Origin: Opisthorchis felineus
Lineage: Eukaryota > Platyhelminthes > Trematoda > Opisthorchiida > Opisthorchiidae
Reading direction: 5' to 3'
Assembly: GCA_004794785.1 (NCBI GenBank)
Contig: SJOL01001350.1
Coordinates: 28,974 to 92,973, forward strand
DNA: 64,000 nucleotides
Part shown: positions 11,016-21,000 of the stretch, piece by piece
Position numbering within the stretch: the first letter of the stretch is position 1
Layout: each line of letters opens with the position of its first letter
Notes under the pieces: model-generated
Seen by the model: only the letters and a program-made list of their open reading frames with translations
Told to the model about the DNA's origin: nothing
The model's database searches: none
Program-made: the position numbers and the translations under genes

Positions 11016-12770
11016 ATATATCACAGATTGATACGCAGGAAAGACGCTTTTGACCAAGTTTCCTTGAGGCAGTGAAATGTCGTCCACACTGGCAAATCAT
11101 TTCCACCTGGTGTTTCGTCAGTCGCTTGACGAAGGCCACCTTCACTCTGCTTGGAAGGAGGCGACTGTCACACCAATCTACAAAAATGGCGACCAACTAT
11201 CGCGCGGCAGCTACAGGCCTATAAGCCTCACTAGCGTGCCATGCAAGGTGATGGAACGCATTCTGAAGCGAGCCACCTCAGACCACCTTACCTTCAACAA
11301 CTTGATATCTCCAGTTCAACACGGACTTCTCCCAAACCGTTCTTGCGTGAAGAACATGCTTGTATTTATGGACAGCTTAACCCAAGCCAAGGACGAGGAA
11401 CTCATATCAGCTGCCATATTTTTTGACTTCTCAAAAGTATTCGATCGAGTCCCACACGCCCCACTGCTCCACAAACTCGAGTCTTACGGGGTTCAAGGGA
11501 AAATCCTACTCTGGATCAAGGCGTTCCTATCAGATAGAACATTCCGAGTGAAAGTAGGCTCGACCTACTCTTCTCCAGCGCCGGTCTTCGTTGGAGTTTC
11601 TCAAGGCTCCGTTTTGGGACCACTGCTGCTTCTGATATACGTCAACGACCTTCCGGATGTTCTTGCAGGTCCATGTCTACATTTTGCGGGGGACTTGAAA
11701 TCCTGGGATACCAATGCCAGTGGTCTTCAAATGGATGTAGACGCCGCGAAACAATAGTCGTTGGACTGGCACCTACCTCTGAATCGGGGAGAGTGCGTTC
11801 ATATGTCATTTGGAGGAGACTCAGCGAACGCCTATGTTGTGCATGGTAGAATGGACCAGAAGACATCACGAAGATAGATGTCAAAAAGGATTTGTGTGTC
11901 TGGCTCTCTTCAAACGTCCTTCTCATTGCACCATGAGAAATCGGCCCAAAGGGCACTCGCGGTTCTACGGATGATTCGGCGCACCTTCACCCGTATTGCT
12001 CGCACGGACTTCAAAATACTCTATGGGGCCTACGTCAGACCGCTTCTTGAATACGCCAACCAAGTTGTCTACTCAGGGCGCACGAAGGAGGTAACCCTCA
12101 TTGAGCGTGTCCAGCCAGCTGCTACGAAAATGGCTGCCGGCCTTAAATCCGTGGACTACGAAATGCGTCTCGCGGCGCTTGACCTCTTTCCCCTCGAATA
12201 TCGCCGCCTTCGAGGAGATCTAATTCACACTGATGCCCTGTTTGAACAAGGTTTGGCCAACAGTCTTTTCACCGTTGACCCAGCAAACACACGGCGGGGA
12301 CAGGGCAAGAAGATTTGCAAGCTCAGAGCGAACACTTTTATTGGGCAAAATTTTTTCTCATTTCGTGTAGTAGCTGCGTGGAATAACCTTCCTCCGACGG
12401 TTGTCCACGCTCATTCTAGAACCCAGTTCAAAGCGCTATTAGACACTTATGCGAGTCCTCGCGCGGGCAAGGATACTACCCCGCACTGGGAACTTAAAGA
12501 GCAATGCTACACCCTTTCTTTGCTTGTGCCTTTCAAGTGAACGACAACTGCTGAACGACAAGAAGAAACCGACCCGGGAATCTTGGACAAAAGCCTCGAT
12601 GCTATGTATCAATCCGTGAATCCCTGAAATTCTATATCCCTAACAGGAAGCGCGAAACTAAAACCTCAAGGTCAGCTGGTGTGGGCTCTTTTTCGGATCC
12701 CAACCCATTTGTATCGTGTTGGCGGAATTTTTTATGGTATTTAATTATTTATTAAGAGCGTCATATCAAT
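11016..12770 (+). pseudogene. CR1/Jockey-like LINE fragment (copy B2)
   Basis: A long RT frame at 11077-11757 has KEATVTPIYKNGD, GSYRPISLTSVPCKVMERIL, the motif A region FDFSKVFDRVPH and motif B GVSQGSVLGPLLLLIYVNDL. The catalytic motif C reads FAGDLKSW (11682-11705) where FADDLKIW is expected, so one catalytic Asp is lost. A stop follows at 11755-11757. After a gap the C-terminal frame (11878-12540) resumes with the [19 protein letters not shown] region and ends with [20 protein letters not shown] plus a [11 protein letters not shown] tail. The 3' UTR reaches about 12770. It follows copy B1 directly in the same orientation. Confidence 0.87.
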
Positions 12771-13309
12771 AGCTGCCGTCACCATGGCCTACACTCACCA
12801 TGGCTATCCCCTTTGTCGGGTTTTCTCGACGACTTAGCTTGTTTATATCAGCCTCTCTAGGCCTGTTTCGTAATTACACAACTCGAGTGCTTAACTCCTT
12901 TTCTGCCTCGTGGCACGCATGCCCTGCGGCTTAAAAGAAAATTGGTCTGCCGTCCTCACGATAATTTACATGTAGTCTGCACTTGACCGCACCATCGTAA
13001 ACGGGGGTGGGTGGGGGGTGGGCATCACTCTTAGACACCGAATACCAGCTTCTATGTTTACGTTTGTAAACAGAATTCACTGTGTGCTGCATTATCCGGT
13101 TGCGGTTTTTGAAAAAAACCTTCCAAAGTTCGTGAGTACGTGATACACTAAGGCCCGCCTACATCACCGTTCCTGACGACATATTGCCATCGATCTTCAT
13201 TTCCTTACTCTCACCTGAACATATCAGCTCAAACTGATGACCAAGAGGCTGAAGCGTTCGTGGTACGATCTAACTTAGAACTTTGAGGTCTTCTCGTTCT
13301 TATTCCCTC
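12771..13309. other. Unassigned spacer between LINEs
   Basis: No coding feature recognised. Includes a GT/GGG-rich stretch at 13003-13022 (GGGGGTGGGTGGGGGGTGGG) on the + strand that could form a G-quadruplex; nothing else stands out. Confidence 0.4.
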
Positions 13310-16300
13310 GAACAAATATCCATCAACCTACATCAAAGTATCACATGATGCCACCACTGCTGTCCAAAGGAGCGCCTCACATACAAAAGACCTAGCTCTC
13401 AACCACCTCACTTTTCGAGGCTGATCGACAGAGCGTCCCGAGTAACCTCAGACTGTTCAGTAGTATTAACATCTCCTTACCTGACCAACCCATCAACTCT
13501 ATTTCCTCACGGCTGCCAGAAGGATATCAAGTTCGGACAGACCTGGAAACTCTCAGAGCCCGTTTGCACAAGATGGAAAGTGAACTAGCCTCCTTCGGAG
13601 GCATACAGCCTATTGCATGTCCCCTAGCTGCTGATGCGACATGCGATGCATCAAATCATGAAAAAGGTCAATTCTTATTGACCCACTTGCCTATGGGATT
13701 TGTCAGAGCATGTAGTGCCGTCACCAGGTCCTAATATACAACACATTTGAGCGAATCCCGCTTGAACACACAAAATCTACCATCTTAACTGCATGTGACA
13801 TGCTTGACACCACCTACACAACTCGACGGCTCCAAAAGTCGAGTTGCCTAATAATGATGCGATTCAGGGATGAAAGCGATGCCCCACGCCTCTATCTACG
13901 CAGCGATCCAGAGGCTTGTGCGACAGGATGGGCCGGGGTTGGTATAACTTTAAGGCGCCGGGCGGAATGATCTTTGCTTGACAGGATATTCTTGATGGTC
14001 TCCTCTATGCGGTTCATCTGGTAACGTCCGCGAAGGAGTCCCATAAGCGGCAAGTTGATCGCTGCCTTTTTGCTTTGCCTGCTTACGCCCCAACCGATTC
14101 TAGCTCTGACACCATCAAAGACAAGTTTTAGGACAATTTGAATGTGCTGTTGCGCAAAGCTAGGGGCTCAGATACCGCGGCGGTTGCCGGAGACCTGAAT
14201 GCACAAGTGGGTTGGCTTATCGCATCTGAGACTTAAAAGGTGGTCGACATGGATTGGACTCGGTACGTGCGGACAATGACGAACGACTCCTTAAGCTGTA
14301 TTCTGGCCGCAGGCTGTTTTTATGCCGTCGTCGTCTGGCCACATGGTGTCCTCCAACGGCATGCGGGCTACGAACCCAAACTAATCACATTGCCATCAGT
14401 TATTGATGGCTTGGATCAATAACTGACTACCCCTCGTTCTGGAACACATTTGTGGATTCTGACCATGCCCTCGTCCGGAGTCACTTATACCTTCGATTCT
14501 TAGGGCCACGTAAAGTGCGGACGATTCGCTTAGCAACTGAGAGTCTGGGAGATTCGGATCTTAGACGAATTTATCAGAATCGTCTTCTGGAGTCTTTTCG
14601 AACTGCTCCACCACCAGATGTGAATTCATACTGGGAGGAGATCGCCACCTGTTTGCACAGTGCTGGGACTTTTGCCTGAGACACAGCGCTGCCAGGCCTA
14701 CTCAGGCACTGGATATCACAGCAAACAATGGCATTGCTTGAATCTCGGAGAAATGTCCCTGTCGGTCCCGAGTATAATGCGGCCCGACGAGTTATCAGAC
14801 TTCAATTGAAGGTGAGCCTGCGCGCCACACGTTAAGCCTGGTGGACTCGGAAGGCTAAGGAACTGAAAGAGGCCCAGAAAACCGGGAATGCTAGAGGATT
14901 ATTTCAGTTGATCCGTGTGACCGGCTCCCGGATACCACCTGTGAGCGAAACTATCAAGGATAGGAATGCGGCGACCATCTCGCATAAAGAGGAACGCTTC
15001 GACCGGTGAATCGAGTTCTTCGGACAACAGTTATCGTGGCCGCCAGCTTCCACTCATCTGAAGCCTACAACTGAAGTAGAATCCTGGACGGTGAACCCGG
15101 AAACCCCTACGTCCTCGGAGATTTATGACTGCATATGTTCTCTCAAGTGCCACCGAGCTCCTGGTCCGGATGAACTCCCACCCGCATTGTTCAAAGTTGG
15201 GGGTGAAGTCCTCAGGCGGCGTTTGTCTGATCTGTTTGCCTGCATTTGGGGAAAGGCGGCTGTCCCAGGCAATTGGAGACAATCGGTGATAGTGCCCATT
15301 TTCAAAAAAGGGGCTCGTAGGGAGTGCGCTAATCACAGGGAGATCAGCTTGACCCCGGTTGTAACTAGACTCTTGGTTTCATTTGTTCTCCGTCACATTA
15401 AGGTGGCTCTTGAAACACGAACTCGAGAGCAACAAGTGGGATTCCGGCCGGGTAGGGGTTGCGCCGACTAAATCTCCACACTCCGTCAGGCGCTAGATCA
15501 ATGCCATACGTACGACTTTAGTATTTCTGGATTTCCAAGGCGCATTCGACTCACTTGAACTGTCTGCTCTCCTTAGCACACTTGTCCAGCAAGTAATATC
15601 CCTTAATTTGGTGAGCATAATAAGTTCTTTGTATTCTCAGACCTTCGGACGTATGAGAGTATACGGAGAGATCCCCAAAAACTTCCTTACACAAAGCGGT
15701 GACCGTTAGGTGTGTCCACTCTCTCCATTCGTATTTACTTTCATGGTTGATGAGATAATAAAACGAATGCTGGTCTTCAAAACCGTGGTCTTCAAATAGC
15801 TGCTGACGAAAACCTTGTGGATCTGGAATATGCAGATGTCATCGCTCTCGCCTTTAATTAGGAGAAGAGGGCCCATGTATTTTTGGATGTACTGACCAAA
15901 GTCATCTCGTGCTTTAGCATGCACTTTGCACCCACAAAGTGTAAGGTCTTACTCGTGGACATGCAGTCACTGAACACGCCATTTACAATTCAGGGAGAGA
16001 CACTCGAAGTTGTGAAGTATTTTACGTGTCTTGGAAGTTGTATAAGTTCTGATTGTAGTGTGACAGATGAGGTCAGTGCACGAATCTGCAAGGCTTGGTT
16101 CGCGCTTGTTAATTTGAGACACCTGTGGTGTCACAGCCGTATATCCCTGAATCCCAATGGACGTGTGTATCAGGCTACAGTGCGGGCTGTTTTTGTTGTA
16201 CGGCTGCGAGATTTGTCCTGTTCGAGCAGCGGAACTAAGACGTCTTCAGGTGTTCGACAATCGTTGTCTCAGGACCATAGCTAGTGTTAGTTGGTGTCGG

Positions 16301-16910
16301 AGAATCCGTAACGGAGCAATTAGAAAGCGAGTTTTCTGTCGTATGACAATGAAGCATCGGTGTTGAACACTGATGTCATGCTGTCGATGATGATGATGAT
16401 TGGTTTTCTGTTGTGCAACGGGGGGTTCCATTGAAGTACGTGTCCAACACCAGAAGCTGCATTGGTTAGACCGTGTATTGCGTATGCCGAAGAGACTGCT
16501 GTTTTCTGCACCCAATTCAGAGTGGCGGAAACAGAGAGGTGGCCAACCCTTGACCTGGCAGAGGTGTATGCAAGAGATTACGAAACGTTTGGGTGCTGTC
16601 GGTGCTACCTTACTTCCAGGGTGGGAACCACGTGACCCCCACTGCGCCTGGTTGGATAAGCTGCAAGATATGGATACTAGTCGATATCAATAGCGTTCCT
16701 GTCAGTTTCTATCCAGATTGCCTAAATTAGTGTCGGGATGTGTAGGCACTTCGGAAGAATTGTGGTAGGCTAGCACTAAGTTCATTTCCCCTGCACTTTT
16801 ATTATTTTCTTCACAATAAGTCTTTCAAATAAACCATGTTTGTATGGCAGCGAAGCATTAGGTTTAAACACTGATATTATGCTATCGATGATGATGATTT
16901 GGTGTCAGCT
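13310..16910 (+). mobile_element. RTE-like LINE, near full length, inactive (copy A2)
   Basis: Contains both halves of an APE-type non-LTR element. The endonuclease part is decayed but visible: CATGWAGVGITL (13918-13955), AYAPTDSSSDTIKDKF (14083-14130), AGDLNAQVG (14190-14215), and SDHALVRSHLYLRF (14458-14500). The linker and RT follow: CHRAPGPDELPPALFKVGGE (15149-15210), PIFKKGARRECANH, TRLLVSFVLRHIKVALETRT, and EQQVGFRPGRGC ending at a stop (15469). The catalytic motif C reads EYADVIAL at about 15825-15850 instead of YADD. The C-terminal region ends with RGGQPLTWQRCMQEITKRLG and LPGWEPRDPHCAWLDKLQDM (stop 16693). The 3' end is a GATGATGATGAT-type repeat near 16885-16900. Confidence 0.88.
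16340..16402 (+). mobile_element. 63-bp LINE 3'-end micro-insertion with target-site duplication
   Basis: GTTTTCTGT occurs at 16331-16339 and again at 16403-16411. Between them lies a copy of the extreme 3' end of the same LINE family (GAAGCATCGGTGTTGAACAC ... GATGATGATGATGAT), which also occurs at 16850-16900. Removing the insert and one repeat restores the conserved reading frame across the site (RKRVF then CATGGSIEV). This is therefore a retroposed, almost completely 5'-truncated LINE end inserted into an older copy. Confidence 0.8.
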
Positions 16911-17038
16911 GTCTATTTTGGTGCAGGTCGACTAGATTGCTCATCAAAGCAACCGAGAGGACTTCGCGTGGATTGTTGACCCATATTTTTCCTTGGTCTC
17001 ATGGATCGGCAGTCTTCTCTGTAAGTTGTTGTGGATAA

Positions 17039-17237
17039 TAGTAACAAAAAATAATCGTTCAGCTGTAGCACCCTTTCGGTGTCTAGCTGCCATGCTAACA
17101 GAAGGCATGAGGTCTGGGATACTGCCAGGCTGCCCAAACCTAGACAGGAGCAGTCAAGATGGTGAGGTCGAGTTCGAACCACGGACCTTCCGGTCCGTAA
17201 GCGCGCGCCTTAACCACTGAGCTATCTCGACACCCAC
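17039..17237 (-). mobile_element. tRNA-derived SINE with 11-bp target-site duplication
   Basis: On the minus strand the element begins with a tRNA-like head (GAGATAGCTCAGTGGTTAAG), has a good B box (GGTTCGAACTC), the family body (TGTCTAGGTTTGGGCAGCC) and the tail GGCAGCTAGACACCGAAAGG. It is flanked by GTTGTGGATAA at 17028-17038 and 17238-17248, a perfect target-site duplication that proves insertion. The tail beyond the body is T/A-rich (TAGTAACAAAAAATAAT on the + strand). Confidence 0.88.
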
Positions 17238-17248
17238 GTTGTGGATAA

Positions 17249-17818
17249 GTTAGAGTAAATTTCGGCTGCATGTGATCACTACTTCGGGGTCCTTAGTGCC
17301 ACGTCCAGTTGCGTGTCTGAAGTTAGGTGTTTCCTCCTCATGCAGGAATATAGGGCGTTTTGTTATCAAATGCCAGTTTCAGTAAGCTCCTACTAGTTTT
17401 ACTCATTTTCTCTACCTAGGGGATTCTTAGAATGTATGTACGCCTTGATGGATCAGTGTTCACCGTGAAGGTTGACTGGTCCCACTTGGCCTGCTAGTAA
17501 GCATACTGATGATGCGAGGTCAGACTGCTCAGCGATTGTCTTTCAGGTGAACCGAATTCTTCTGGGGAACAGAAAGATCAGAACACAACACAGAAAGCCC
17601 AGAAAACCAGACGGACCGTGCGTGAGCAGTGACACGAGTGACGAGCGCTGACTCCGATGCGCTTCATCCACTTTCGGTATTTAGGCCTATTCGCGCGCCC
17701 AGCAAGTACCAACCGGGGGCTGTCCTCTCACGTTTCTCGGAGCAATGAAGACGGTTTTACTCGCTCAATTTTCTGCAAGGCTGAGGTAGATTGTGTTTCG
17801 TCCTTACTATTTGTATAG
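17249..17818. other. Region upstream of the DMAC2-like gene
   Basis: No repeat or gene recognised until the first supported DMAC2 exon. A small frame starting with ATG at 17745 (MKTVLLAQFSARLR) has the basic/hydrophobic composition of a mitochondrial targeting peptide. It meets a GTAGAT donor-like site at 17786, but its phase does not fit the exon at 17819. The 5' end and promoter probably lie here. Confidence 0.4.
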
Positions 17819-18009
17819 ATGAAAGAAGTGATGCGCGATGGTAAACCGGTGAAGATTTTTACTGGTCTAGTGGACCAGTCTGTAGAACATGTGGGAGACC
17901 AGTTCGTTACGTTCCATATGAAACTGACCTACAAACACGATCTGGATTATCGGGCCTTAGTTAACTGGGCTCTGGATAGAATGAAACGGCAAAATCGGCT
18001 GCGGCAAAT
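17819..18009 (+). CDS. DMAC2: DMAC2-like, first supported exon
   Basis: Begins directly after a pyrimidine-rich acceptor (TTACTATTTGTATAG) and ends at the donor GTAAGC (18010). It encodes 63 codons plus AT, ending in [20 protein letters not shown], which aligns with the helix before the conserved domain. Because an acceptor immediately precedes the ATG, this may be an internal exon or a trans-splice site rather than a true first exon. Confidence 0.8.
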
Positions 18010-21000
18010 GTAAGCTCACTTTTTTTTACTTTGTTCTACTTACAGTGTCTCAAACGATGCAATTCAACATCTTGGGTTGGATCTAGCGGTAGCTCATATG
18101 ATATGTAACATCGGTGGTCGGGTGAAATTTGTCGGGAGCGACAAGTGGTTTTTTCGGTACGCTAATTTGAGACCAGAATTGCCGAGCCAGTACGCTGGAG
18201 ACTTGCGATTGAGTGCCATTGATTTATCTGGATCGAACGTTGTCTTTGAAGGCTTTGAACTCTTGCGTAAGTCTCCATTCTCTTTGTAAGTGTGGCGCCA
18301 ACCCTGTTTTTTACCTTCATTTTAACAGTCATGAACTGTGGAGATATTGTGAGTTACAAAACGCACGTCTTAGCAGGTTGGCAAGGTAGTTTCAAAAAAG
18401 TTACGCTGACCGAAAAAGCAGCGATAGAGTGAGCTGCTCCTACTTTATCTGGCGAATTACTGATCGAAATAAAACAGAAGTGTTCTGCAATCATCTTTCA
18501 ATGGTGTTAAACGGGAACAAGCAACATTTCTCACTGGCGTCCTTTTCCAAATCAGGAGCGTCAGGTCTCAAGGGGATAGGGAATCTGCACATCCACATGG
18601 TACAGAAATCAGGGCGAATCCACCAAAGAAATGCGAACACAATAAAACCCCTCCGCAAGGGATACCGATCGGGAGAACCAAACTGTCACTAAATCCCGAG
18701 TGTCACCCTGGATGTTCGTCCAGATGACAAACAGTCCCTGTCTAGGTGTGGGCGCTCTGGCAGTATTTCAGCCCACGTACAACCATGACATTTACAACTA
18801 ACAATACACTCATGCAACCTTGGTCGTCGTCTGGTATCACCAGCCGGGTCGCCTTACTTGCTGCATACAGTAGGGCAGGTAAGCGAAAAAATGCTACTGC
18901 CGACGCTTCCGTTCTTACACTTTCACGTTTTCCCTGTTCTACCCTACCCCACCCAAATTTGGATACTCTCTCTGCAGGTCCCATCACTAGGAGTGATCGT
19001 TTTGTTCACCGTTCATCACACTCATCTGCAGCTTCTCTACGTCCGACTTCAGTAACAACCCTAGACACTTCGAAGTCTGTTTTCAAACATCGGAAGCCTG
19101 CCTAATTAACCGCCTTTAATGTTCGCACACTGAAACATGCAGCACAACAGGTGGCTCTTGCTCGTACGCTGGATTCCCTCCTAATTGATGTATGCTGTCT
19201 TTTAGAAACAAGGATACAGGACGCAACTACTGTGATTGAACTGACTGCCCCCTCACTCTCTTTCAGGTTCCGACTTCGCACCTCTGGTGATGCAGAGGCC
19301 GCTGCAGGTGGATATGCTGAGGTGGGTATTGTATTGAGCGATCGAGCGGAAGCGTCTCTACTTGATTAGATAGCAGTTAATAGTCGCCTCTGTGCCGTTC
19401 GTTTGGCAAAGTCTGTGAGAGAATCTTGAGAAAGTGAGGTCCATCGCACCCTGTTTATTGTGTCTACTTACGCCCCAACTGACTGTAGCTCTGAATCTGC
19501 CAAGGACAGTTTCTATGACGCTCTAGGTGCCCTTCTACAGTGGGCTAAAATTCAGATGTTGTTGTGTTTGCTGGTAACATGAACGCCCAGGTAGGTAGAT
19601 TAAGCGCTGCTGAGGCCCGATTGCGTGGTCTTCTTGGGTTGGGCACAAGACGCGCGGACAACGGAGATCGCTTGCTTCAGATGTGTGCCGATCACAGACT
19701 GATCCTCGGCAGTACTAACTCCCGGAACAGCAGGAATCGCCTGACAACATGGTGCCCACCTACAAACCAGCCCGAATTCAAATCGACCACTTATCGATCG
19801 CGAGGGTCGATCACCGTCTGTCGCTCCTTCTGGAACACAAGCATGGACTCTGAACATGTACTTTTCCGCTACTGCTTTTGATTGTGCTTTTCAGGTCTAC
19901 GCAAAACGCACACACTTCGCTTAGCCGTTGAGAAGCCAATAGACCCAAAAATCAAAAGAAAATATCAGAACAGGCTCCTCGAACGCCTGCAGGACTGTCC
20001 GATGTCAGATATAAACGGCCACTGGGAAAAAATATCCAAAGCACTAATCAAAGCTGAAATTTCTGTTTGCGGTACAATCCAGCCAACTTCATCCAAATAT
20101 TGGATCTCTGATGGGACCATGTTTGCTGGAAGCGGGGCGACAGATTCCTCCTGGCCGCAACCACATCTCCACCCGACGCATCATCCGACGCCAGGTGAAA
20201 CTGAGTGTCCGTACAAACCGAGAAGCCTGGTGGACCCGAAAAGCCGAAGAAGTGGCAGATGCAAAAAACCTGGAAACGTCCGTAAGCTGTTCTACTTGAT
20301 TCGATCGACTGGTCCTCGGAAGCCTCTTGTCAGCGAAACACTCAGGGACCAAAATGGCTCCCTGATATGCAGCAAAGCAGAACGTTTGGACCGGTGTGCA
20401 CAGCGATTCAGTTGGCCACCTGCTACTCCTATTCCGGAATCCTGGCCTTCAACAGAAAGGTGGACTGTGAATCTGGAGCCGCCTTCAGCCTCGGAAGTGT
20501 CCGAGTGTATTTCTCTACTCAAGCGTCATCGTGCTGCTGGTCCTGATGACCTTCCACCTGCTCTTTTCAAGGATGGGGGTGGACTTCTCAGCCAGTGCCT
20601 GTCTAGCCTATTTGGGTCTATCTGGGAAAAAGAGACCGTCCCAGACAACTGAGGTGAATCGATAGTAGTGCCCATTTTCAAAAAGGATACTCGCAGTGAA
20701 TGTAGCAACCACAGAGGTGTTAGTTTGACTCCTGTTGTGACAAGGCTTCTGGCGTCACTGATTCTTCGTCGTCTTAGGGTGGCACGCGAAACCTTGACTC
20801 GTGAGAATCAAGCGCGATTTCGACCGGTTGACCATATCTTCACGCACATCTCCACATACAGAACAACGCCACATGTACCGACGACCAACAATCTTGGTAT
20901 TCCTTGATTTCAAGGATGTGTTCGATTCTGTCGATCGGTCAGTGATGTTAACTGCACTTGCCCCAGAAGTTTGTTAGCATAATCCGGTCCCTATATTCAC

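Noticed and set aside
17745..17785. Small frame MKTVLLAQFSARLR upstream of DMAC2, resembling a mitochondrial targeting peptide before a GTAGAT donor.
   Set aside because: Its phase (two bases left over) does not join the exon at 17819 without a stop codon. Kept only as a note.
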